Below are positions 32,113-39,424 of a stretch of 39,424 nt of DNA, one piece after another. Numbering within the stretch: position 1 is the first letter of the stretch; each line of letters begins with the position of its first letter. A program made the position numbers and the translations under genes. Under the pieces are notes generated by a model. It saw only the letters and a program-made list of their open reading frames with translations. It ran no database searches and was not told the origin of the DNA. The DNA comes from Alphaproteobacteria bacterium (GTDB lineage Bacteria > Pseudomonadota > Alphaproteobacteria > DSM-16000 > Inquilinaceae): assembly GCA_028281985.1 (NCBI GenBank), contig JANQIU010000082.1, positions 1 through 39,424 of the forward strand, written 5' to 3'.

Positions 32113-33186
32113 ATGCGCTCGGTTCTGGGTATGGTAATCGGCCTGTCGATCACGATCGCCGGGTATGGCACGGTTGCCGCGCAGGCGCCCACCGGACCGG
32201 CCCATTTGTGTGCCTTCCAGCCGAAGCAAACCGAGGCGGACGCTCCTGGCGCCCCTGGTGGCCCGGCGCCGGATCGCGAACAGACCATCGAAACGCTGGA
32301 CCTGCTGGTCGCCGACCTGATCGCCCGCCTGCAAGCCTCCGACACCGAGGTGAACACGCTGCGGCAGGTGCTCGACCTGTGCAGCGGCGAGGTGTCGACC
32401 CTTCTGGGCCGGCGGGCGGAACTGCTGGCCGAATTGGGCACGGCAACGGATCAGGTGTCCGACCAGCAGGCGACGATCGACGACCAGGGCGTCCGCATCG
32501 CCGTATTGTCCGCGGCCCTGAGCGACTCCGAACAGGCGCTGCAGGCCGCGGAGGCCATCGCGGCACAGGAAATCGACGACCTGAACGGCCAGTTGGAGGG
32601 GCTGCGGGCGGAGGTCCTGCAATTGCAGCAGGCGCTCACCGATTCCGAGGCGACGGTGTCGGAACGGGACCTGGAGATCGCCGACCTGACCTCCCGACTG
32701 AACCAGGCCCTGGTTCGCCGGGTGGAGGAACTGGCCCGCTACCGGTCGGAGTTCTTCGGCCGCATGCGCACGGTGTTGCGCAGCCGAAGCGATATCCGTG
32801 TCGTCGGCGACCGCTTCGTCTTCCAGTCCGAAGTGCTGTTCCCGTCCGGGTCCGCGCGGCTGCAGCCGAGCGGTGCGGAACAACTGGCCGAGTTCGCGGA
32901 CACGCTGCTGGATCTTGCGGCGGAGTTTCCGGAAGAAGTCGACTGGATCCTGCGGGTCGACGGCCACACCGACGAGCGGCCGATTTCCACCCCGGTCTTC
33001 CAGTCCAACTGGGAGCTGTCGACCGCCCGGGCCCTGGAAGTCGTTGCCTTTCTGGAAGACAGCGGCGTGCCCCCGGAGCGCCTGGCCGCCGCCGGCTTCG
33101 GCGAGTTTCAACCGCTGGATACCAGCGGAACCGAGGAAGCCTACAGCCGCAACCGCCGGATCGAGCTGAAGCTGGACCAGCGGTAG
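32113..33186 (+). CDS. OmpA/MotB-type peptidoglycan-binding protein with coiled coil
   Basis: 357 residues. Signal peptide MRSVLGMVIGLSITIAGY, with cleavage near VAAQA at about 24, a long coiled coil (about 55-205; repeated ELRAEL/LQQAL type heptads), and an OmpA-like C-terminal domain (about 235-355) with VFQSEVLFPSGSARLQPSG, VDGHTDERPI and SRNRRIELKL. The Asp and Arg that bind diaminopimelate are present. Unlike true MotB no N-terminal proton-channel helix is apparent. GGAGGAGG lies just before the ATG. Probably a periplasmic or outer-membrane anchored structural protein. Confidence 0.88.
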   Translation: MRSVLGMVIGLSITIAGYGTVAAQAPTGPAHLCAFQPKQTEADAPGAPGGPAPDREQTIETLDLLVADLIARLQASDTEVNTLRQVLDLCSGEVSTLLGRRAELLAELGTATDQVSDQQATIDDQGVRIAVLSAALSDSEQALQAAEAIAAQEIDDLNGQLEGLRAEVLQLQQALTDSEATVSERDLEIADLTSRLNQALVRRVEELARYRSEFFGRMRTVLRSRSDIRVVGDRFVFQSEVLFPSGSARLQPSGAEQLAEFADTLLDLAAEFPEEVDWILRVDGHTDERPISTPVFQSNWELSTARALEVVAFLEDSGVPPERLAAAGFGEFQPLDTSGTEEAYSRNRRIELKLDQR

Positions 33187-33220
33187 CGGCGGACCGGACC
33201 GGGCGCTTTGATGATCAATG

Positions 33221-33285
33221 AGAGCAGGATTCAAGTCTTGGCTGGTATCGCCCGACGGCGGTTCCAGCCAAGACGACCCTGCTCT
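33221..33285. repeat. long imperfect palindrome between convergent genes
   Basis: AGAGCAGG (33221-33228) pairs with CCTGCTCT (33278-33285), and GTCTTGGCTGG (33235-33245) pairs with CCAGCCAAGAC (33264-33274): 19 paired positions, with a small internal bulge and an 18-base loop. It follows the OmpA-like gene and precedes the 3' end of the 887-residue gene, so a bidirectional terminator is likely, though it has no T run. The word TCAAGTCTTG is shared with the repeat at 26.6 kb. Confidence 0.75.
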
Positions 33286-33308
33286 ATGCGCCGGTCCCGG
33301 TCTTCAGG

Positions 33309-35972
33309 TCACACCAGGTCGTCGACGAACGGAAGGTCAACGCTGCCGAGATCCGACACAGGGTCCGAAAGGCCGCTTGCGTCCGCCAGGGCCGCCCCAT
33401 CCGGTGCCGCGTCGAGGTCGACGATCGTGAAGCTGCGGGTGACCGACCCGAGAAAATCGCCCTGCAGCCGGTCCGCCGAGAACAGGTCGAAGGTGATGAC
33501 GTTCTCGCCAAGCGGGATGTCGCCGCCTTCGAAGTCGTTGCCGGCATTGCCGAACAGCGAATAGGCCTCCAGGCTCTCCACATTGACCACGGCGCCGTCA
33601 TTCAGATCGACCCGCATGCTGTCGACATCGTCGAACAGCGGGCTGTCCTCCGGCACGATCGCGGCAATGGTCAGGTTGCGGCCGGCGGCGCCCTCCACTT
33701 CGATTTCGTCGCCATCCCCGATCAGCGCGATCAGTTCATCCGTGTCGGCGTCGTAAAGCCCGATTTCGACCGCCACGTCGAAATCCAGGATGGTGAAGTT
33801 GCGGGTGAGCGTCCCCAGGAAGTCGCCCTGTAGCTGGTTTTCCGAGAACAGGTCGAAGGTGACGACATTCTCGCCCGTCGGAATGTCGCCACCCTGGAAA
33901 TCGCTGCCGGTGTTGCCGAACAGCGAGTAGGCTTCCAAATTCTCCACATTGACCACGGCGCCGTCATTCAGGTCGATCCGCATGCTTTCGACGTCGTCGA
34001 ACAGCGGGCTGTCCGGGGGCACGATCGCCGCGATGGTCAGGTTGCGGTCCGCCGCCCCGTCCAACCGGATTTCATCGCCGTCCCCGATCAGGGCGATCAA
34101 CTCGTCGGTGTCGGCATCGTAGAGCCCGACCTCCACCGCCGTGTCGAAATCGACGATCGTGAAATCACGGCTGATCGAGCCGAGGAAGTCGCCCCGCAGC
34201 CCGTCCTCCGAGAACAGGTCGAAGGTGACCGTGTTGTCACCGACCGGGATCTCGCCGCCTTGAAAGTCGCCGCGCTGGTCGCCGAACAGCGAGAACGCCC
34301 CGAAGCTTTCGGTGCGGGTGACGGCGCCATCGTTCAGGTCGATCCGCATGCTCTCGACAAAGCCGAAAAGCGGGCTGTACTCGGTGACGGTGGCCACGAT
34401 CGTGAGGTTGCGGTCTGCCGCCCCGTTCAATCGGATTTCACCCCCGTCGCCGATCAGGGCGATCAGCTCGTCGGTGTCGGCATCGAAGAGACCGATCTCG
34501 ATATCGGTCGAGACGATGGTCGCGTTGAGGCGGTAGTAGCCGCCGTCCCACGGGTTTGGTGCGCCACCTTCGTCCCTGGTCGGATCATAGTCGGGGTTAC
34601 TGTCGCTACTGATCCCAACCGCATAGGTACCGGCAGCCGGCGACTCAAAGCGAAGGCCAGGGCCGCGGTAGTCGTACTCGTAGGCTGCGAGTTCATTCCC
34701 TGCCAAATCGAATACTCGAAGCAGTGGGTCGACGGTAGCGAATTTGGTTCCCTCCCGATCGACATCAAAATGGACGACCTCTCCGGCGCCCAGGCGGAAG
34801 AGCGCCAGATCGACATCATCCGACCAGCGCGGCGTGTCGCCGATGATCCCGGCCAGTGAGAGACTGCCGGTTTCCCGCAACGCGTCGGTGAAGTCCTCGG
34901 CCTGATCAATCGTGTCGCCTGGCTCGACCAGATCACCAAAGCGAACCGTCAGATCGTAGATACCGGGGCCTTGACCATCGGTTCCGCTACCTTCGATCGT
35001 CGAATCATAGTCAAAGTTAGGATAGCTGCTGACGCCGACAGCATAGACCCCGTCGGCAGGCGCCTTGAAGCTGAGCAGCGAGTACCACGCGTCGTAGTTG
35101 GCGTTTACCGCCAGCTCGGTTCCGGAGGAATCGAACACCCGAAGGAGCGTGTGAAACGGCGCCACCTTGCCGACGAAATCCGACTGGACATCGAGTAGCA
35201 GACCTTCTCCGGCTTTGAGCTCGAAGAGCGCGAGATCCGCATCGTTTAGGCGGCCGTCGGTGTCGCCAAGGAAGCCGGTCAGGTCGACGCGACCCGTTTC
35301 GCGAAGGGCGTCGGTGAAGTCATCCGCCTGGTCGAGGGTATCGCTGGGCTCCGATAGGTCCGCGTACCAGACCTTCAACCGGTAGGGGTCGGGGCTATCG
35401 CCCAAGACGGTCTCGCTCGGCTCCATCGTCGGGTCGTAGTCAGTATTGAAGTTGTAGCTGACGCCGACAGCATAGGTGCCGTCTACCGGTGCTTCGAAGC
35501 TGATAAAGGAGCCAAGCCGCCGGCCATAGGACTGTTGATCGATCGCCAGTTCGGTGCCCGACATGTCGAAGACGCGCAGGACCGGCTCGAGAGGCCCTTC
35601 CAAGCCTGGGGCTTCGCGCGCGTCCGTTTCAATGAAGATCCTCTCTCCGGCGTTGAGATTGAACAGCACGAGATCGACGTCATAGATGCCATTCGGGGTG
35701 TCGCCGATGCACCCGATCCTCGAGTAGTACCCCGGTCCCGACAGGTCGCCAGTGTAGACCGTGGCCTCGTCGAGGGTGTCGTTTGGCTCCAGCAAGCCGA
35801 CCGGGTATCCACAGCTCGATGTGGAGCTGACGGTCGTAGCCAGGCTTTCAGCAGATGGATTGCGACCGTCGGTTAACGCGGCCGATCGGCTCACGTCGGT
35901 TCCGGAAACATCGAGTGGCCGATCGTCGGGCACGCTGGCGGGCAACGGATCTGCCGACGTAAGCTGCTCCAT
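33309..35972 (-). CDS. large PPC-domain protein with three tandem 122-residue repeats, probably secreted
   Basis: 887 residues from the ATG at 35972, which follows GGAGGAGG; 20 more residues would come from an earlier ATG. No Sec signal is visible. About 60-470: three PPC-like (bacterial pre-peptidase C-terminal) beta domains, each opening like LLEPNDTLDEA and holding LRVFDxxGTELA and FEAPxDGTYAVGVS, followed by a possible Ca site (NTDYDPT, FDYDST, NPDYDPT). About 485-855: three tandem repeats of 122 residues (GLYDADTDELIALIGDGDEI and VTFDLFSENQLQGDFLG are hallmarks). The short acidic C-terminus ends DLPFVDDLV, like type I secretion tails. Binding or adhesive role is inferred. The PPC part is less GC-rich than the repeats. 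Confidence 0.82.
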   Translation of the reverse strand: MEQLTSADPLPASVPDDRPLDVSGTDVSRSAALTDGRNPSAESLATTVSSTSSCGYPVGLLEPNDTLDEATVYTGDLSGPGYYSRIGCIGDTPNGIYDVDLVLFNLNAGERIFIETDAREAPGLEGPLEPVLRVFDMSGTELAIDQQSYGRRLGSFISFEAPVDGTYAVGVSYNFNTDYDPTMEPSETVLGDSPDPYRLKVWYADLSEPSDTLDQADDFTDALRETGRVDLTGFLGDTDGRLNDADLALFELKAGEGLLLDVQSDFVGKVAPFHTLLRVFDSSGTELAVNANYDAWYSLLSFKAPADGVYAVGVSSYPNFDYDSTIEGSGTDGQGPGIYDLTVRFGDLVEPGDTIDQAEDFTDALRETGSLSLAGIIGDTPRWSDDVDLALFRLGAGEVVHFDVDREGTKFATVDPLLRVFDLAGNELAAYEYDYRGPGLRFESPAAGTYAVGISSDSNPDYDPTRDEGGAPNPWDGGYYRLNATIVSTDIEIGLFDADTDELIALIGDGGEIRLNGAADRNLTIVATVTEYSPLFGFVESMRIDLNDGAVTRTESFGAFSLFGDQRGDFQGGEIPVGDNTVTFDLFSEDGLRGDFLGSISRDFTIVDFDTAVEVGLYDADTDELIALIGDGDEIRLDGAADRNLTIAAIVPPDSPLFDDVESMRIDLNDGAVVNVENLEAYSLFGNTGSDFQGGDIPTGENVVTFDLFSENQLQGDFLGTLTRNFTILDFDVAVEIGLYDADTDELIALIGDGDEIEVEGAAGRNLTIAAIVPEDSPLFDDVDSMRVDLNDGAVVNVESLEAYSLFGNAGNDFEGGDIPLGENVITFDLFSADRLQGDFLGSVTRSFTIVDLDAAPDGAALADASGLSDPVSDLGSVDLPFVDDLV
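33411..34508 (-). repeat. three exact-length (366-bp) tandem coding repeats
   Basis: Units 34508-34143, 34142-33777 and 33776-33411 are each exactly 366 bp (122 codons) and in frame. The last two units are more alike (for example DSPLFDDVESMR versus DSPLFDDVDSMR) than either is to the first (YSPLFGFVESMR), suggesting that the last duplication came later. No insertion or deletion distinguishes them. Confidence 0.85.
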
Positions 35973-36095
35973 CAGTGCCTCCTCCAGAGACTCGGTGCGG
36001 CGGCGGCCCGACCGGCCCATCTGTGCGGGCACTGGTCGGTCACCCTACCCACATTGTTCGCCTTCAAAGCATCGCAGAGGCGATGGCAGGGCGCA

Positions 36096-36125
36096 GTGTC
36101 CAATCGGCATGGCCATCTTGGACAC
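36096..36125. repeat. 8-bp perfect inverted repeat with nested stem
   Basis: GTGTCCAA (36096-36103) and TTGGACAC (36118-36125) are exact reverse complements around a nested GGC-ATG-GCC stem. It lies between the stop of the upstream unknown gene (36201) and the start of the PPC protein (35972), both on the minus strand. It may be a terminator for the former or an operator for the latter. No T run. Confidence 0.6.
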
Positions 36126-36200
36126 CGGTGGGGACGCGGCGGAACAAAGACAGAATGGCGGGTTTGGAGCGGCGGTCGCCGATCGATCCGGATCGCGGCG

Positions 36201-36740
36201 CTATTGCCAGTGCTGCGTCGCCTCAGGCACCGGTCGCGGCTGTTCCCCCGTCGGGGATCCGATGAGGCGTCCCAGAGCCCTGGCCTGATCGATCAGCGTT
36301 TCCAACGCATCGACAAGAACCAGCTTTTCTTCGTCGCGGAGGCCGCCTCCCGCCGGCACGGCCGGATCGATCGACGACCGGAGGCCCGCAGCGATCCCGC
36401 CGAGGGTTGCCTGAAGCTCCATCAGCGACCGGGAAAGGGCGTATGCATCCGCCGCCGCCTGAGGCCGTTCGGAAAAATGCGCGGCCACCTTCTGTTTCTG
36501 CGCTTCCAGCAACGGCGGCAGATGGCCTTTCATCACGCACGCAATGTCGAGGGCGCTGGCATAACGAAGTTGGATCTGATGACGGTGGTCGTCCGCATCG
36601 GCGAATTTCCGCAACAGCGAAGCCGATCGGTAGACGCCCGTACCGCGGAAGATCGCCTCCTCCGCACCGTCCTCGCCAAGGATCAGCAGGGCCCGGCGCA
36701 GGGCATGCTCAAGGGAGTTCGGAGGGACTCGTTTCGTCAC
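36201..36740 (-). CDS. unknown cytoplasmic protein with possible HTH, 179 residues
   Basis: GTG start at 36740 with AGGGGG upstream. The N-terminal half has LEHALRRALLILGEDGAEE and GVYRSASLLRKFADADDHRH, then IQLRYASALDIACVMKG; this recalls small alphaproteobacterial proteins with a helix-turn-helix-like start followed by a conserved D-D-R-H and an aLDiAC segment. The second half is helical and Gln/Arg/Ala-rich, ending in PEATQHWQ. I do not assign a function. It has its own promoter (36772-36800) with a palindrome in the spacer, which suggests regulation, perhaps self-regulation if it is a DNA-binding protein. Confidence 0.7.
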   Translation of the reverse strand: MTKRVPPNSLEHALRRALLILGEDGAEEAIFRGTGVYRSASLLRKFADADDHRHQIQLRYASALDIACVMKGHLPPLLEAQKQKVAAHFSERPQAAADAYALSRSLMELQATLGGIAAGLRSSIDPAVPAGGGLRDEEKLVLVDALETLIDQARALGRLIGSPTGEQPRPVPEATQHWQ

Positions 36741-36771
36741 ACCGGACCCCCTAAAGTTAGCAATCTATGAA

Positions 36772-36800
36772 TTAATACGCCCTTCGCCGCGAAGTGACAA
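36772..36800 (-). promoter_or_regulatory. sigma-70 promoter with palindromic operator in its spacer
   Basis: On the minus strand TTGTCA (36800-36795), 17 bp, then TATTAA (36777-36772), about 32 bp upstream of the GTG start. Boxes are 5/6 and 4/6. The spacer contains CTTCGCCGCGAAG (36782-36794), a perfect 6+6 palindrome around a central C, where a repressor would block RNA polymerase. Confidence 0.6.
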
Positions 36801-37047
36801 CGATGGGATTTCTGCGGCCGACACCCAGTAAAAAATCAAACAGCAGCGCTCCGTCTGGATTACCGTAAATTGCATCGGACTTCTACTGCATGATACGACA
36901 AAAACCTAAAGTAAAATAGCCATGATGAAACACCTTCATTGAGCCGAAACTGAGATTTAAAGCTTCAGAAATTTGAATCAAAACCAAAAGACTATGCCGG
37001 TGCCATTCTTTGAAGTGACACTCTTATCTCTCATTGCGGTATGTCCC

Positions 37048-37064
37048 ACGGACAACGTGTCCGT
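37048..37064 (-). terminator. small hairpin downstream of pbpC
   Basis: ACGGACA (37048-37054) and TGTCCGT (37058-37064) are complementary around a 3-base loop, about 40 bp past the pbpC stop. A second, weaker stem (GCCCG/CGGGC) lies nearer the gene. No T run follows, so termination is only probable. Confidence 0.35.
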
Positions 37065-37102
37065 TGCCCGAGGATCGGGCGCGCCGGCGGGACCGCGACG
37101 CC

Positions 37103-39265
37103 TCACCGCACCCAGACCGTCACCCGCGCCGCCCGTCCGGCGGCATCGCGGACGACGATCTCGGCATGGCCGGTGCCGTCGGGATGCCATTCGGCTTCGC
37201 GGCGCAGGGTTGATGCCGTCACCGGGCGGCCGTTCACCAGCCAGCGCAAGGGGCGTTCACCGCCAAGGGCGATCAGGGGCAGGCTGTCATAGCTGCCGTC
37301 GGACAGGCGCGGCAGTTCCACCGTGGACCCATCGACGGGGAAGTCGATCTGCAGCGGCGACGGCCCGATCCCCAGGCCGGCGACCGTGGCGAACGGCCCG
37401 GTGGCGATCAGAGTGGGCGTGTCGAACCGGACCAGGCGATCGGGCAGCCGGCCGTCGCCGGCGATGACGCCGGCCGGCGGCGAGGGCAGCACATCGCGCC
37501 CCGGGCGCGGCAACAGGTCGAAGGCCTGGAACAGCACCGGTGCCGCCGTGTTGCGGCCATAGCGGCTGGGGCTCGGCGTGCCGTCCGGGCGGCCCACCCA
37601 GACGCCGACGGTGTGCTGTGCGTCGTAGCCGATGGCCCAGGCATCGCGGAACCCGTAGGAGGTGCCGGTCTTGTAGGCAATGCGACGGCCGAATTGCGTG
37701 AACACCGGGTCGATCAGGGCGCTGGGCGGCGGTATATCGCTCAGTATCTCGGTCACGTACCACGCCGCGAAGGGCTGCATCAGGGTGGGTGCCGCGGGCG
37801 CCGACCCGTTGGCCTGGCTGACGGTCAGTCCCGGGCTGCTGCCGCCATTGGCCACGCCGGCATAAAGCGCCACCAGGTCCCACAGGGTGACGCCGACGCC
37901 GCCCAGTGCGATCGGCAGCCCCGGCGGTTCGGCCGGATCGTGCAGCACCAGCGGCGCCCCGGCCTGGCGCAGCCGTGCGGCCAGCCGGGCCGGTCCCAAC
38001 CGATCCAGGACGGTGACGGCGGGAATGTTCAGTGACCGGATCAACGCCTCGCGAACAGTGACCTCGCCGGAGAATTCGGGGTCGAAATTGGTCGGGGCGT
38101 AGTCGCCGAACCGGCGCGGCACGTCGGCGATCAGGGTGTCGGGATGGGCCAGCCGATCCTCGAACGCCATGGCGTAGATGAAGGGCTTCAGCGTCGATCC
38201 CGGCGACCGCACGGCGCGCACCAGATCGACCTGACCTGCCCGCCGGTCGGCGAAATAGTCGGCGGAGCCGACATAGGCCCGCACCGCCCCAGTGGCGTTC
38301 TCAGCCACCAGGATCGCCAGATTGGCCTGGCCATCGAGCCCCGGCAGGGTTCGGGCGGCCAGGTCTTCCAACGCCTCCTGCAACGGTGCGTCCAGCGTCG
38401 TCATGGCCGCGTCGTCTGCGCCCGCAACCACCAGCGTCTCAGTCAGGTGCGGCGCCAGGAAAGGCAGCGGGCGGCGCGCCGTCGGTACCGGCTCGGCCAT
38501 GGCCTCGGCCGCCTCCGCAGCGGTCAGCACGCCGCGAGTGACCATGCGGTCCAGCACCTTATCGCGGGCGGCACGGGCGGCTTCCGGATGGCGATCCGGC
38601 CGCCTGGCCGTCGGCGACTGCGGCAGCGCGACCAGCAGCGCTGCCTCCGCCGCAGTCAGGCTGTCCGGTTCGTGCCCGAAATAGGCCAGCGAGGCGGCCC
38701 GCACGCCTTCCAGATTGCCGCCGAACGGCGCCAGCGTCAGATAGACCGACAGCACCGTTTCCTTGTCGTGATGCCATTCGACCTGCAGGGCGCGCAGCAT
38801 CTCCACCAGCTTGCCGCCCAGATCACGCGATCGCGGTTCCAGCAGCCGCGCGGCCTGCATGGTCAGGGTCGACGCGCCGGAGACGATTTCGCCATGGCGC
38901 ACGGCCTGGCCGGCGGCGCGGAGCACGGCAACCGGGTCTACGCCGGGGTGCCAGTCGAAGCGGCGATCCTCATACGCCTTGAGCATCTCGAGATAGAGCG
39001 GCGCCACGTCGTCGGGACCTGCCGGCAGCCGCCACATGCCGTCTTCGGTGACGAAGGCCCGAAGCAGCCGGCCTTCGCGGTCGACCACCACGGCCGAGTG
39101 ATCGTGAAACCGATCGAAAACCGGCGGTGCGGCCCGGTCGGCCACCGCCGCAGCGGCCAAACCGACACCGAAGAGCGCCAACACGGCCAAGGTGCGGCGG
39201 CGCCAGCGCCGCCGTCGCGGCGGCGCGCCCGTCACCGCATCCGCCGGGCCCGGGGCGGGCTGCAT
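37103..39265 (-). CDS. pbpC: penicillin-binding protein 1C (bifunctional glycosyltransferase/transpeptidase)
   Basis: 720 residues. Short basic cytoplasmic tail and one TM helix (about 25-43), then a GT51 domain with the catalytic Glu in KAYEDRRFDWHPGVD (Glu99) and SGASTLTMQAARLLEP, a transpeptidase domain with SPGSTLKP (SxxK), SLN (in IRSLNIPAV) and KTGTS, and a C-terminal BiPBP domain (RWLVNGRPVTA). All motifs are present. PBP1C helps polymerise peptidoglycan and is usually encoded with an alpha-2-macroglobulin. The ATG shares its first base with the stop of the upstream gene (TAATG), indicating coupled translation. Confidence 0.97.
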   Translation of the reverse strand: MQPAPGPADAVTGAPPRRRRWRRRTLAVLALFGVGLAAAAVADRAAPPVFDRFHDHSAVVVDREGRLLRAFVTEDGMWRLPAGPDDVAPLYLEMLKAYEDRRFDWHPGVDPVAVLRAAGQAVRHGEIVSGASTLTMQAARLLEPRSRDLGGKLVEMLRALQVEWHHDKETVLSVYLTLAPFGGNLEGVRAASLAYFGHEPDSLTAAEAALLVALPQSPTARRPDRHPEAARAARDKVLDRMVTRGVLTAAEAAEAMAEPVPTARRPLPFLAPHLTETLVVAGADDAAMTTLDAPLQEALEDLAARTLPGLDGQANLAILVAENATGAVRAYVGSADYFADRRAGQVDLVRAVRSPGSTLKPFIYAMAFEDRLAHPDTLIADVPRRFGDYAPTNFDPEFSGEVTVREALIRSLNIPAVTVLDRLGPARLAARLRQAGAPLVLHDPAEPPGLPIALGGVGVTLWDLVALYAGVANGGSSPGLTVSQANGSAPAAPTLMQPFAAWYVTEILSDIPPPSALIDPVFTQFGRRIAYKTGTSYGFRDAWAIGYDAQHTVGVWVGRPDGTPSPSRYGRNTAAPVLFQAFDLLPRPGRDVLPSPPAGVIAGDGRLPDRLVRFDTPTLIATGPFATVAGLGIGPSPLQIDFPVDGSTVELPRLSDGSYDSLPLIALGGERPLRWLVNGRPVTASTLRREAEWHPDGTGHAEIVVRDAAGRAARVTVWVR

Positions 39266-39424
39266 TACCGCGGCAGGATCGTCAGCTTCTGCATCGCCGT
39301 CCGGCCGTTATAGGCCGGCTGGTACATGTCCTCGACGAAGGCGGCGGGCAGGATGAAGTCGCCGGGCGTGACGGCCCGGGCCACATAGGCGACGGCGAAC
39401 TCCCGCTAGCCGCTATCCATGTCC
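39265..39424 (-). CDS. C-terminus of alpha-2-macroglobulin-family protein (partial, apparent in-frame TAG)
   Basis: Reading the minus strand, the last 46 codons before the TAA (39265-39267) encode EFAVAYVARAVTPGDFILP and, further on, FVEDMYQPAYNGRTAMQKL. The VRAVTPGxFxxP and VEDMY words are typical of the C-terminus of YfhM-type bacterial alpha-2-macroglobulins, periplasmic protease traps. Gene order a2m-pbpC with overlap is the standard one. Just upstream, the same frame has TAG (39408-39406) within MDSG-stop-REF. That could be a nonsense mutation or a sequence artefact at the window edge. The rest of the gene is outside. Confidence 0.75.

Larger units (their letters stand above)
36741..37102. 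other. intergenic AT-rich region between unknown gene and pbpC
   Basis: The 362 bp have A+T-rich stretches and no convincing gene. They hold the minus-strand promoter for the 179-residue gene (36772-36800) and, near the pbpC stop, a short hairpin at 37048-37064. Plus-strand open frames here are short and lack ribosome sites. Confidence 0.6.

Noticed and set aside
32065-33234. Minus-strand frame opposite the OmpA-like gene.
   Set aside because: It is Gln/Arg/Gly-rich and antisense to a gene with signal, coiled coil and OmpA domain.

Overview
The window looks like chromosome of a free-living, high-GC alphaproteobacterium, most likely of the Rhodospirillales type. The clues are the order histone-deacetylase-like gene / xseB / ispA / dxs, with tlyA further on in the same direction, a CheZ of the alphaproteobacterial form, an orphan periplasmic-glucan gene (opgG), and codon use dominated by G or C at third positions. 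No rRNA, tRNA, CRISPR array, integrase or intact transposase gene was found. The genus cannot be told from what is visible.

Layout. 1-4.1 kb: the N-terminal part of TlyA (minus), then plus-strand cyclopropane fatty acid synthase, a class I glutamine amidotransferase, a glutathione transferase and a 51-residue protein, then a minus-strand unknown. 4.2-8.4 kb: minus-strand isoprenoid operon (HDAC-like, xseB, ispA, dxs). 8.6-13.0 kb: two-gene RND efflux system. 13.0-13.9 kb: a divergent pair, a TusA-like sulfur carrier and an ArsR-family regulator that has the two cysteines of persulfide sensors of the SqrR/BigR type. 13.9-17.4 kb: a tightly packed minus-strand operon: membrane-anchored arylsulfotransferase-like protein, small YVGPGAG membrane protein, a three-helix membrane protein and a PAPS-type sulfotransferase. 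Divergent from it is a Tat-exported OpgG. 19.4-26.6 kb: RecQ, a cNMP-binding / thioredoxin-fold / flavin reductase fusion, N-carbamoylputrescine amidase, a DUF2332 protein, and a TetR regulator divergent from an NmrA-like NAD(P)-binding protein.

26.6-28.3 kb is a small accessory island. It holds one unusual secreted protein of visibly lower GC, between inverted copies of a short palindromic repeat, one copy of which is tandemly duplicated. 28.3-33.2 kb groups chemotaxis or motility-related genes: CheZ, a small acidic protein, a protein whose Hpt-like and receiver domains have both lost their phospho-acceptors, and an OmpA/MotB-like coiled-coil protein, with an SMP-30 lactonase among them. 33.3-36.0 kb is one large surface or secreted protein made of three PPC-like domains followed by three tandem repeats of exactly 122 codons. 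36.2-36.7 kb is an unknown with a well-formed promoter and operator-like palindrome. 37.1 kb to the end is pbpC preceded by the C-terminus of an alpha-2-macroglobulin gene, which appears to carry an in-frame amber codon at the window edge.

The best candidates for undescribed biology are the sulfotransferase / YVGPGAG envelope operon (13.9-17.4 kb), the signalling protein with both phospho-sites lost (31.2-32.0 kb), the cysteine-less cNMP-flavin reductase fusion (21.3-23.0 kb), the repeat-flanked island (26.6-28.3 kb), and the PPC plus 122-residue-repeat protein (33.3-36.0 kb). All family assignments come from reading motifs by eye; no database search was run.
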